DNA from: Streptococcus suis
GTDB lineage: Bacteria > Bacillota > Bacilli > Lactobacillales > Streptococcaceae
Direction: 5' to 3'
DNA: 64,000 nt
NCBI RefSeq assembly: GCF_024509555.1
Contig: NZ_JAMWEL010000001.1
Span: forward strand, 124,001-188,000
The position numbers were made by a program, and so were the translations under genes. Position 1 is the stretch's first letter. Each line of letters opens with the position of its first letter. This document shows, one piece after another, positions 38,414 through 45,166 of this stretch. The notes under the pieces were generated by a model that saw nothing but the letters and a program-made list of their open reading frames with translations, made no database searches and was not told the DNA's origin.

Positions 38414-39631
38414 ATGAACTATTCAGAAATTATGATTCGCTATGGCGAATTGTCAACTAAAGGGAAAAACAAGATGCGGTTTGTTAACAAACTCCGCAAT
38501 AATATCAAGCATGTCCTTTCTGTTTACCCAGAAGTGACGGTTTATTTTGACCGTGACCGTGGTCATGTCTATTTGAACGGGGCAGATTATCAGGAAGTCT
38601 CAGCTTCTTTGAAGAAGATTTTTGGTATCCAAAATTTTGCACCGTCTTATAAGATTGAAAAGTCTGTTCCAGCCTTGAAAGAGGCGGTTGTGGAGATTAT
38701 GCAGTCTATTTACAAGGAAGGGATGACTTTCAAGATTGCGGCACGTCGTAGCGACCACAGTTTTGAATTGGATAGTCGTGACCTCAACCAAGTCCTTGGA
38801 GATGCGGTTTTCACAGCCATTCCAAATGTGCAAGTGCAAATGAAGTCACCAGATATTACCTTGCGAGTGGAGATTCGTCCTGACGCTGCTTATATTTCCC
38901 ATGAAGAAATCAAGGGGGCAGGCGGTCTTCCAGTTGGTACATCTGGCAAGGGTACGCTGATGCTATCAGGTGGTATTGATTCGCCTGTTGCGGGCTATTT
39001 AGCACTTAAACGTGGGGTTGAAATCGAAGCCCTGCACTTTGCAAGTCCGCCTTATACTAGCCCAGGTGCACTTAAAAAGGCCCATGATTTGACTCGTAAA
39101 TTGACTGCCTTTGGTGGTAATATCACCTTTATCGAAGTGCCGTTTACAGAAATTCAGGAAGAAATCAAGGAAAAGGCACCTGAAGCTTATTTGATGACCT
39201 TGACACGTCGCTTCATGATGCGGATTACAGACCGAGTACGGGAAAAGCGTGGTGCTATGGTTATTATCAATGGTGAAAGTCTGGGACAAGTGGCAAGTCA
39301 GACCTTGGAATCCATGCAGGCTATCAATGCGGTGACAAATACACCTGTTATCCGTCCAGTCGTTACCATGGACAAGTTGGAAATCATTGATATTGCTCAA
39401 GAAATTGATACCTTTGATATTTCCATCCAGCCATTTGAGGATTGCTGTACCATCTTTGCCCCTGATCGTCCAAAAACTAACCCTAAAATCAAAAATGTCG
39501 AGCAATACGAGGCTCGAATGGATGTAGAAGCCTTAGTGGAACGAGCTGTGGCTGGGATTATCGTAACTGAAATCACACCGAAAGAAGAAGTGAAAGACGA
39601 AGTGGATAGTTTGATTGAAGACTTACTGTAG
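38414..39631 (+). CDS. thiI: tRNA 4-thiouridine synthase ThiI
   Basis: ThiI adenylates U8 of tRNA and inserts sulfur. It shows [14 protein letters not shown], a THUMP domain (about residues 55-165) and the PP-loop [14 protein letters not shown] near residue 180. It ends without the rhodanese domain of the E. coli enzyme (405 residues), which is usual in Firmicutes. Transcriptionally and probably translationally linked to iscS. Confidence 0.96.
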   Translation: MNYSEIMIRYGELSTKGKNKMRFVNKLRNNIKHVLSVYPEVTVYFDRDRGHVYLNGADYQEVSASLKKIFGIQNFAPSYKIEKSVPALKEAVVEIMQSIYKEGMTFKIAARRSDHSFELDSRDLNQVLGDAVFTAIPNVQVQMKSPDITLRVEIRPDAAYISHEEIKGAGGLPVGTSGKGTLMLSGGIDSPVAGYLALKRGVEIEALHFASPPYTSPGALKKAHDLTRKLTAFGGNITFIEVPFTEIQEEIKEKAPEAYLMTLTRRFMMRITDRVREKRGAMVIINGESLGQVASQTLESMQAINAVTNTPVIRPVVTMDKLEIIDIAQEIDTFDISIQPFEDCCTIFAPDRPKTNPKIKNVEQYEARMDVEALVERAVAGIIVTEITPKEEVKDEVDSLIEDLL

Positions 39632-39655
39632 AATTCAATTGTTTATCATACATTT

Positions 39656-39680
39656 AAATCCAGCTATTGCTGGATTTTTT
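39656..39680 (+). terminator. Terminator of iscS-thiI
   Basis: AAATCCAGC/GCTGGATTT around TATT, then TTT. Confidence 0.85.
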
Positions 39681-39758
39681 AGTTCGAATCGTTCGGAAAA
39701 ATTGAATTTGTATGATATAATAATACCTTGAAAATTGTATTCTTTTTATGGAGGAGTT

Positions 39759-41084
39759 ATGAAAAAAGGAGCTCTAACAGGTTTACTCCTGTTTGGTATG
39801 TTTTTTGGTGCAGGAAACTTGATTTTCCCACCTGCACTTGGTGTCTTATCTGGTGAGAATTTCTGGCCAGCTATTTTAGGATTTGTTGTATCGGGTGTCG
39901 GTATTGCGGTCATTGCCCTGATTGTCGGAACATTGAACCCCAAAGGTTATGTGCATGAGATTTCTCGCAAGATTTCACCGGTCTTTGCAACTGTCTATCT
40001 TGTTGCCTTGTATTTGGCGATTGGTCCTTTCTTTGCCATTCCGCGTACGGCTACAACGTCCTTCGAAATTGGTATTGCACCATTATTGGGCGATGCGAAT
40101 CTTGGTCTCTGGTTGTTTGGCTTTACAGCTCTTTACTTTGTGGCAGCTTATCTGATTGCCCTCAATCCATCTCAAATCTTAAATAGTATCGGACGTATTT
40201 TAACCCCTGTTTTTGCGATTTTGATTGTAATTTTGGTTGTGCTTGGTATTGTTAAGTACGGAACAACAAGTCCGTTACCAGCTTCGGAAGCTTACTCAGC
40301 AGGACAAGCATTTGGAACAGGATTTATCGAGGGATACAATACACTCGACGCACTTGCTTCTATTGCCTTTAGTGTTGTAGCGGTGAATACTTTAAGACAA
40401 CTTGGTTTCTCAAGCAAAAAGGAATATGTCTCAACCATCTGGTCAGTTGGTCTTGTTGTAGCCTTAGCTTTCTCAGCACTATATGTCGGTTTGGCATTTC
40501 TAGGAAATCATTTCCCGGTACCTGCTGATGTCTTGGCTTCTGATACCAATAAGGGTGTTTATATTCTTTCGCAAGCTACACAGGCAATTTTTGGTCCAAG
40601 TGCACAAATTTTCTTGGCAGCTATGGTTATCGTTACTTGCTTTACGACAACGGCTGGCTTGATTGTTTCTTCAGGTGAATTTTTCGCTGAGCGTTTCCCA
40701 CGTTTTAGCTACAAAGTATATGCGACTATCTTTACTTTGATTGGATTTGGGATTGCCAACCTTGGTTTGAATAATATCATCACCTTCTCAGTTCCAGTTC
40801 TTTTGGTTCTCTATCCAATTACTATCTGTATTGTCTTGATTACCATTGTTAACAAATTTGTACCGCTTTCCACTTATGGTATGCAATTAACTGTGGGAGT
40901 AGTGACAGCTTTGTCATTGGTAGAAGTGTTAGCAGGACAATTCAACTGGACTGCTGTTTCAACAATCATCTCAGCTCTGCCATTGGCCGGACAATCACTA
41001 GCATGGTTATTACCAGCCCTCATCGGAATCGTCCTCTCTCTATTCTTACCAAACAAGCAGGAGAGCGAAGTTTTCGAAATGTAA
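39759..41084 (+). CDS. brnQ: Branched-chain amino acid transport protein BrnQ
   Basis: A 441-residue LIVCS-family carrier with twelve predicted membrane helices, which imports Leu, Ile and Val with a cation. It has the typical N-terminus KKGALTGLLLFGMFFGAGNLIFPP and the motif FIEGYNTLDALASIAF. Start is ATG 39759, 6 nt behind GGAGGAG; the longer opening has no ribosome-binding site. Flanked by terminators. Confidence 0.93.
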   Translation: MKKGALTGLLLFGMFFGAGNLIFPPALGVLSGENFWPAILGFVVSGVGIAVIALIVGTLNPKGYVHEISRKISPVFATVYLVALYLAIGPFFAIPRTATTSFEIGIAPLLGDANLGLWLFGFTALYFVAAYLIALNPSQILNSIGRILTPVFAILIVILVVLGIVKYGTTSPLPASEAYSAGQAFGTGFIEGYNTLDALASIAFSVVAVNTLRQLGFSSKKEYVSTIWSVGLVVALAFSALYVGLAFLGNHFPVPADVLASDTNKGVYILSQATQAIFGPSAQIFLAAMVIVTCFTTTAGLIVSSGEFFAERFPRFSYKVYATIFTLIGFGIANLGLNNIITFSVPVLLVLYPITICIVLITIVNKFVPLSTYGMQLTVGVVTALSLVEVLAGQFNWTAVSTIISALPLAGQSLAWLLPALIGIVLSLFLPNKQESEVFEM

Positions 41085-41096
41085 GAAAAATGATAC

Positions 41097-41122
41097 AAAA
41101 CACTTGCATTTGCAGGTGTTTT
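41097..41122 (+). terminator. Terminator of brnQ
   Basis: AAAACACTTGCA/TGCAGGTGTTTT with a two-base loop region and T residues. Confidence 0.8.
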
Positions 41123-41131
41123 TGTTATAAT
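41123..41131 (+). promoter_or_regulatory. rplU promoter
   Basis: TTGTTATAAT contains an extended -10 box (TGTTATAAT), giving a leader of about 220 nt. Confidence 0.6.
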
Positions 41132-41137
41132 AGGAGT

Positions 41138-41357
41138 GTTGACTATGCACACCCTGTGCAACCGCACGAATACCGTTGCTCTGCAAAAATTAAGCTCAAA
41201 CGTCGTTGACTTAACTTGGTGAACCTAAGTTCTACCTGCGTCTGCGTCGCCTAGTCTGAACTTAATTTTTATTGAGCAATATAAAGTGGTTCGTCCCACG
41301 GTACTAGGCGAGTCTTCACATTAAATTCGGGCAAGGCCCAAAAATCATAGGAGGTGC
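41138..41357 (+). promoter_or_regulatory. Structured rplU leader (candidate L21 leader)
   Basis: A 220-nt untranslated leader with an enclosing stem AAAAATTAAG/CTTAATTTTT and inner repeats such as ACTTAACTTGG...CCTAAGTT. In Firmicutes an L21 leader RNA before rplU is known, so an autoregulatory role is likely. I cannot align it to the family model by eye. The strong ribosome-binding site AGGAGG ends it. Confidence 0.5.
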
Positions 41358-41360
41358 ATG

Positions 41361-41675
41361 ATGAGCACATACGCAATCATTAAAACTGGCGGCAAACAAG
41401 TTAAAGTTGAAGTCGGTCAAGCTATCTACGTTGAAAAATTGAACGTTGAAGCAGGTCAAGAAGTTACTTTCGAAGAAGTAGTTCTTGTTGGTGGTGAGAA
41501 AACTGTTGTGGGTACTCCACTCGTAGCAGGCGCTACTGTTGTTGGTACTGTTGAAAAACAAGGTAAACAGAAAAAAGTTGTTACCTTCAAGTACAAACCT
41601 AAAAAAGGTAGCCACCGCAAACAAGGTCACCGTCAACCTTACACAAAAGTTGTTATCAACGCTATCAACGCTTAA
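41361..41675 (+). CDS. rplU: 50S ribosomal protein L21
   Basis: 104 residues: [20 protein letters not shown] ... [15 protein letters not shown], typical L21. I choose the second of two tandem ATGs (41358, 41361) for better spacing from AGGAGG and the family N-terminus. Codon use is of the highly expressed type. First gene of the rplU-rpmA operon. Confidence 0.97.
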   Translation: MSTYAIIKTGGKQVKVEVGQAIYVEKLNVEAGQEVTFEEVVLVGGEKTVVGTPLVAGATVVGTVEKQGKQKKVVTFKYKPKKGSHRKQGHRQPYTKVVINAINA

Positions 41676-41721
41676 TCGCGTAGCTTGAAGCAATCATTAC
41701 AGAAATTCGGAGGAATAACAT

Positions 41722-42015
41722 ATGTTAAACTTGAATCTTGCTAACTTGCAATTTATGGCCCACAAAAAAGGTGGAGGTTCAACGTCAAACGGTCGTGATT
41801 CACAAGCGAAACGCCTTGGTGCGAAAGCTGCTGACGGCCAAACTGTATCAGGTGGTTCAATCCTTTACCGCCAACGTGGTACAAAAATCTATCCAGGAGC
41901 TAACGTAGGTCGTGGTGGAGATGACACTCTTTACGCTAAAGTAGAAGGCGTTGTACGCTTCGAACGTAAAGGTCGCGATAAGAAACAAGTATCTGTTTAC
42001 CCAATCGCAAAATAA
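41722..42015 (+). CDS. rpmA: 50S ribosomal protein L27 (with cleavable N-terminal extension)
   Basis: 97 residues with the L27 core [21 protein letters not shown]. It begins with the extension [12 protein letters not shown], which in Firmicutes is removed by the protease Prp to expose AHKKGG. The gene follows rplU by 46 nt; the prp gene usually found between them is absent here. Confidence 0.96.
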   Translation: MLNLNLANLQFMAHKKGGGSTSNGRDSQAKRLGAKAADGQTVSGGSILYRQRGTKIYPGANVGRGGDDTLYAKVEGVVRFERKGRDKKQVSVYPIAK

Positions 42016-42030
42016 GTCTAAAAATGGCTT

Positions 42031-42087
42031 AACAATAGGCTTTCCGAGATTTCGGAAGGTCTGTTTTTTTGTTTTGGTACCCATATT
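42031..42087. repeat. Left att-like direct repeat, containing the rpmA terminator
   Basis: A 57-nt sequence beginning AACAATAGGCTTTCCGAGA and ending TACCCATATT recurs at 44341-44396 with three differences. It includes the hairpin CTTTCCGA/TTCGGAAG and a T-run, the terminator of rplU-rpmA. The integrase remnant abuts it, as at a phage attachment site. Confidence 0.8.
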
Positions 42088-42315
42088 CTAAAAACCAATG
42101 TAGGAAGCGAACTTGTCGGCAACTTCATTCTTTGCTTTTTGAGTGACATGGGCATAGATGTCCATGGTGGTTTGGATGTTCTCATGCCCCAATCTTTCTT
42201 GGACTTCTTTGATGGTAGCACCGGCTCCAAAGAGTAGGGAGCAGTGGGTGTGCTGGAAACCGTGAGATGTAATGCGTTTGAAGTCTGGGTGTTTCCTCCA
42301 AACACGATTAATGTC
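42088..42315 (-). pseudogene. Phage tyrosine integrase, C-terminal remnant
   Basis: 75 codons are open, ending at TAG next to the att-like repeat: NRVWRKHPDFKRITSHGFQ followed by HTHCSLLFGAGATIKEVQERLGH and TMDIYAHVT. This is the catalytic C-terminus of a phage integrase, with the Tyr nucleophile in DIYAHV. The conserved Arg of HxxR is Gln (HGFQ), and the N-terminal two-thirds is gone after a stop at 42316-42318. It cannot be active. Confidence 0.85.
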
Positions 42316-42379
42316 TTAGTGCCTTCTCGTATAGTTCCATCCAAAGATAAAGCTTGTTGAACCGAATATTTGGAAACAA

Positions 42380-42508
42380 ATGCATCGAAAAGTTTGGGAA
42401 GAACACTATGGACCTATCCCAAGCAGTCATTCAGTGCGTAATCGTTTGAAAAACATAGTTCAAGATGGTACAATTAAATTACAAGATATCAATTGCCACA
42501 ATCATTGA
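42380..42508 (+). pseudogene. HNH-endonuclease-like fragment
   Basis: The first residues, MHRKVWEEHYGPIPSSHSV, match the LHRxVWExHxGPIPxGxxVHH lead-in of phage HNH endonucleases, but the HNH core itself is missing and an unrelated 20-residue tail follows. It looks like a deletion junction inside the prophage scar. Confidence 0.5.
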
Positions 42509-42513
42509 GTGCG

Positions 42514-42795
42514 ATGGCTAGACCAATTTTTGTAAAACGTGAGTATCCAGTAAAAGGTAGCGTTCCTATTAAGCAAGGAACAAAGATTACAAATGTTGAG
42601 GTGATTGCTGGGAAGGGTGGTTGAAGACAGATTGATGATATTCGTCGCTTAGTCCGAGAATATGGTGGAGATGCTAATGATTGGCCAAAAGTAAAAGGTC
42701 ATGCGATATTGACCGATGGGACAAAGGCCGAAGTTCATTGGTATCAAGCTAAAAATATCGGGAAAATAGAATTCAAAATCAAGAGGGAATTGTGA
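42514..42795 (+). pseudogene. Phage head-protein/toxin C-terminal domain, interrupted
   Basis: One reading frame carries MARPIFVKREYPVKGSVPIKQGTKITNVEVIAGKGG, an in-frame TGA (42622-42624), then RQIDDIRRLVREYGGDANDWPKVKG ... AEVHWYQAKNIGKIEFKIKREL. The second half resembles C-terminal polymorphic-toxin-type domains on phage minor head (MuF) proteins; this is a recollection, not a search. The stop codon and missing N-terminus make it a remnant. Confidence 0.5.
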
Positions 42796-42953
42796 TGAAG
42801 GCGAAATTTATCGGAGAAACAACCAATTATACTTTGGACAATGGAAAAATTTATGATATTTTAACTGTTGAAGGAAAGTTTTTTAGAGTAATCGATAAGT
42901 CTGGCGAGGATTATCTTTATTTGGCTGAAAATTTTGAGATAGTAGAACATTAA
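42795..42953 (+). CDS. Small phage-associated protein, possible immunity partner
   Basis: A 52-residue acidic protein (MKAKFIGETTNYTLDNGKIYDILTVEGKFF...) whose ATG overlaps the TGA of the preceding toxin-like remnant as TGATG. Such tight coupling to a toxin domain is typical of immunity genes, but the role is inference. It is intact and ends just before a terminator-like hairpin. Confidence 0.5.
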   Translation: MKAKFIGETTNYTLDNGKIYDILTVEGKFFRVIDKSGEDYLYLAENFEIVEH

Positions 42954-42954
42954 G

Positions 42955-42980
42955 CACCTAGAGAAGTCTAAGTGTTTTTT
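42955..42980 (+). terminator. Phage-type terminator
   Basis: CACCTAGA/TCTAAGTG with one mismatch and six T. A sister copy with the same downstream sequence (TTGTTGCAGAAAAAC) is at 43903-43926. Confidence 0.6.
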
Positions 42981-43008
42981 GTTGCAGAAAAACAGAAAGG
43001 AGGTCGTT

Positions 43009-43230
43009 ATGAAGAAGTGTATCAAGAAGAAATGGTTGCGGATCGAGAGGTTAAAAAATAAAGTTGCTCAATTGACAGCGGAAAATATTTTACTAACTGA
43101 TGCATTACAAAATCATGCAAATAATATCAGAGATTTGGATGACATGGTTGAACACAATGCTCAGGCTACGAATTCAAGGTTTGACAAAATCGAGAAACAA
43201 GTACTTAACTTAAAAATTGCAAGCAGTTAG
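43009..43230 (+). CDS. Small coiled-coil phage protein
   Basis: 73 residues: a basic start (MKKCIKKKWLRIERLKNK) followed by heptad-like helices (VAQLTAENILLTDAL, MVEHNAQATNSRFDKIEKQVLNLKI). AAAGGAGG stands 7 nt before ATG 43009. Short coiled-coil proteins of this look occur in the structural modules of streptococcal phages. A 13-codon copy of its start recurs at 44158. Confidence 0.6.
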   Translation: MKKCIKKKWLRIERLKNKVAQLTAENILLTDALQNHANNIRDLDDMVEHNAQATNSRFDKIEKQVLNLKIASS

Positions 43231-43398
43231 GGGGATTTACCTGAAAAAAATCTCAGAATTAGTTTCATCAAAAACAGTCTATATTGACAATAGCAGTCTT
43301 GCTTATTCGCTAGATAGACATGGGCCACAGTATAATGGAGGAATCTAATCTTTTTGAGTGAATTGTCAAAAATCCTTGCTTAGTATTAGACAACTCTG

Positions 43399-43563
43399 AT
43401 GCTGTATACTAAAATTCCTGATAAAAATAATGTCACGATGGAAGATGTTGCTGTTCCAACTGATGATATGTTGTTGATTCGCTTTAATAAAGTAGGTATA
43501 AGACCAGAGAAGAAAAAAATAAGAAAGTTCTTTAAGAAAATAGAAATCGTGTTATACTTATAG
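43399..43563 (+). CDS. Hypothetical phage-remnant ORF
   Basis: A 54-residue ORF (MLYTKIPDKNNVTMEDVAVPTDDMLLIRFNKVGI ... basic tail) without a clear ribosome-binding site, probably the tail of a deleted gene. The region 43231-43398 before it holds only a 35-codon open stretch (SELVSSKTVYIDNSSLAYS...) and nothing else I recognise. Confidence 0.3.
   Translation: MLYTKIPDKNNVTMEDVAVPTDDMLLIRFNKVGIRPEKKKIRKFFKKIEIVLYL
43550..43558 (+). promoter_or_regulatory. Extended -10 promoter of a small RNA
   Basis: TGTTATACT carries the TGn extension and a near-perfect -10 box. A transcript would start around 43563-43565, exactly where the paired ncRNA structure begins. Confidence 0.5.
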
Positions 43564-43654
43564 TAAAGATAGAGGTTGAGAATCTGTCACCAACGCGCCA
43601 CATTTTGTGGGTCAAGAAATGCAGGAGCCCCGACAGTCCTGCCTATCTTTTTTT
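43563..43654 (+). ncRNA. Candidate structured small RNA in the prophage scar
   Basis: AAAGATAG (43565-43572) pairs with CTATCTTT (43643-43650) to close the molecule, ending in a run of seven T. Inside are CCACA/TGTGG and GCAGGA/TCCTGC hairpins. The loop of the latter holds GACAG, complementary to CTGTC near the 5' end, a possible pseudoknot. A promoter and terminator bracket it and there is no ORF. I cannot assign it to a known RNA family. Confidence 0.5.
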
Positions 43655-43743
43655 ACAAAGAAATCAATCAAGGAATAGAAGTAGAGAAATCACAAATAGA
43701 TTCGGATCTTTTTATTAAAATAGAGCTATAGAGGTGATAAATA

Positions 43744-43899
43744 ATGCTAAGCATACCTAAAGGATACAAGTTTTGGATAGATGGAGAAAATGGGACTGAA
43801 TTAAGTTCGGATGCTCCCGATTGGGCGGTAAGAGAATTTCAAGACTATATGAATATGATGTTGGAAGAAAGCGAAGATGATGTAGTTATTCACATATAA
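43744..43899 (+). CDS. Small acidic phage protein
   Basis: A 51-residue protein, MLSIPKGYKFWIDGENGTELSSD and WAVREFQDYMNMMLEESEDDVVIHI, with a good ribosome-binding site (AGAGGTGAT). It appears intact. The function is unknown. A phage-type terminator follows the stop codon. Confidence 0.5.
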   Translation: MLSIPKGYKFWIDGENGTELSSDAPDWAVREFQDYMNMMLEESEDDVVIHI

Positions 43900-43952
43900 G
43901 CACCTAGAGAAATCGGGTGTTTTTTGTTGCAGAAAAACGAAAGAAGGTCGCT

Positions 43953-44054
43953 ATGAAAGTTTCTGAATTAGCAAATATTACAAAAGAAGGAACGTATTTC
44001 AAAGTGTATAATGGGGAATGATTGATATTTTTGGAAGATAAAAAAGAAGTGTGA
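43953..44054 (+). pseudogene. Small phage gene with a nonsense codon
   Basis: MKVSELANITKEGTYFKVYNGE is followed by TGA (44019-44021) and in the same frame LIFLEDKKEV. A TGG-to-TGA change (Trp) would explain the break. The ribosome-binding site GAAGG is kept. The 3' end overlaps the minus-strand RNA at 44040-44105. Confidence 0.45.
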
Positions 44055-44105
44055 CTTCCCCACAGCTTAGAGCTTTTTGGGCGGGAAAACCACACTTCTT
44101 CATTT
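44040..44105 (-). ncRNA. Candidate minus-strand small hairpin RNA
   Basis: On the minus strand TTGCAT (44140-44135), a 17-nt spacer and TATAAT (44117-44112) form a promoter. Seven bases on, a single long hairpin (AAGAAGTGTG/CACACTTCTT, 44100-44091 with 44053-44044, plus inner TTCCC/GGGAA) ends in a T-run (44045-44040). The whole transcript would be about 65 nt, antisense to the 3' end of the phage gene at 43953. Confidence 0.5.
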
Positions 44106-44157
44106 ACTTAAATTATATCCTAAATATTGCTTTTATGCAAGAGAAAGAAGTAAAAAC

Positions 44158-44223
44158 ATGAATAAACGTATCAAGAAGAAATGGTCGCGGATCGAGATTA
44201 GAACGACTTTGTCTTCATTCTGA
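44158..44223 (+). pseudogene. Truncated second copy of the small coiled-coil phage gene start
   Basis: MNKRIKKKWSRIE repeats the start of the protein at 43009 (MKKCIKKKWLRIE), then diverges and stops after 21 codons. It marks a duplication or deletion junction at the right side of the prophage scar. Confidence 0.5.
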
Positions 44224-44326
44224 AAATGGTCCAGTGGACCATTTTTTCTTGCCTTTTTGAATTAAATGAGAGGCAAGGTTCGGGGAACCTTTTTAGCAAC
44301 TCTCCTTGAAATAACAGAGAGAGTTG
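44223..44326. repeat. Short hairpin array at the prophage edge
   Basis: Four inverted repeats in 104 bp: AAAATGGTCC/GGACCATTTT (loop AGT, then T), CTTGCCT/AGGCAAG, AAGGTTC/GAACCTT (loop GGG, then T) and CAACTCTC/GAGAGTTG. The first shares the TCCAGTGGA core with the stem at 4012-4034, and the third resembles the GGTTC-CCC-GAACC stem at 11829-11855. Confidence 0.6.
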
Positions 44327-44340
44327 AGCCAGAAATAGCA

Positions 44341-44396
44341 AACAATAGGCTTTCCGAGATTTCGGAAGGCCTGTTTTTTGTTTTGATACCCATATT
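44341..44396. repeat. Right att-like direct repeat
   Basis: The 56-nt partner of 42031-42087, keeping the terminator hairpin and T-run. The two copies bound 2.25 kb of phage remnants, as attL and attR would. Confidence 0.8.
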
Positions 44397-44518
44397 TCAT
44401 TTACCAAGGGATTGGTGTGAAATGGTCAGGCATTGGTAGTTATATAAAAGGTTATCAGTTGAAAATGAACATGTAAATATACGTTGACTAACAAGGGCAA
44501 TAGATGCTAGAATTACCA

Positions 44519-44524
44519 TATAAT
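44519..44524 (+). promoter_or_regulatory. -10 box of the GNAT unit
   Basis: TATAAT lies 28 nt before the small ORF at 44547. No clear -35 is seen at the usual distance. Confidence 0.4.
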
Positions 44525-44546
44525 AGAATGAAGGGAGGCGATTCAA

Positions 44547-44612
44547 ATGAAAGCAATAGTAAGATATTTCGAAAAACTAGGAATCAAGAGTAAGGAGGTT
44601 AGGTCAAATTAA
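44547..44612 (+). CDS. 21-codon upstream ORF, possible leader peptide
   Basis: MKAIVRYFEKLGIKSKEVRSN has a strong ribosome-binding site (GGGAGGCG). Its stop codon lies in the 3' arm of the hairpin GGAGGTTA/TAACCTCC (44594-44601 with 44610-44617), just before the acetyltransferase gene. It may be a leader peptide or a remnant of a longer gene. Confidence 0.35.
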   Translation: MKAIVRYFEKLGIKSKEVRSN

Positions 44613-44631
44613 CCTCCGATAGGAGAAAATA

Positions 44632-45087
44632 ATGAAGATTGTAGCAATAAGTGATTCAGTTGAAAAAGCTGAGATTATTAAAACGGTATTAGCAGATTTA
44701 CCTGAGTGGTTTGGCTTACCTGAAAGCACTAAAGAATATATTCAGGATGGGAGTTTGCTGCCGTTGTGGGCCGCATTTGACGAAGATGATCCAATAGGAT
44801 TTGTAACCCTAACGAGCACCTCTGACGCTTGTGGGGAAGTTCACTGTATGGGTATTAAAAAATCTCATCATCGAAAAGGACTGGGACGAGCGTTGATGCA
44901 AGCATTAGAAGGAGAGGCGAGAAAATCGTTTACCTATCTACAGGTCAAGACGGTTGATCAAGGGCATTATAAAGAATATGATCAGACGATTGGCTTTTAT
45001 CACTCTTGTGGCTTTGCTAAGTTAGAAGTTTTTCCAACCTTGTGGGACGAATGGAACCCCTGTCTTATCATGATTAAGAAGTTATAG
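44632..45087 (+). CDS. GNAT-family N-acetyltransferase
   Basis: The 151-residue protein has the GNAT acetyl-CoA loop in HCMGIKKSHHRKGLGRALMQALEGEA (R/Q-x-x-G-x-G/A as HRKGLGRA) and the late strand YDQTIGFYHSCGFAKLEVF. It should acetylate a small molecule or protein; the substrate is unknown. Ribosome-binding site TAGGAG, with a terminator after it. Confidence 0.85.
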   Translation: MKIVAISDSVEKAEIIKTVLADLPEWFGLPESTKEYIQDGSLLPLWAAFDEDDPIGFVTLTSTSDACGEVHCMGIKKSHHRKGLGRALMQALEGEARKSFTYLQVKTVDQGHYKEYDQTIGFYHSCGFAKLEVFPTLWDEWNPCLIMIKKL

Positions 45088-45094
45088 TTATTAG

Positions 45095-45120
45095 CCATCA
45101 GCAATTTTGCTGGTGGTTTT
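45095..45120 (+). terminator. Terminator of the acetyltransferase gene
   Basis: CCATCAGCAA/TTGCTGGTGG with one G-U and T residues. Confidence 0.75.
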
Positions 45121-45166
45121 AATCTGTGTTATAATAGAAAGATAAGAATTGAGAAAGGACTTGACG

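Noticed and set aside
42031..44396. Insertion sequence instead of prophage scar
   Set aside because: The bounding repeats are direct, not inverted, and contain the host terminator; the genes inside are phage-like and no transposase is seen.
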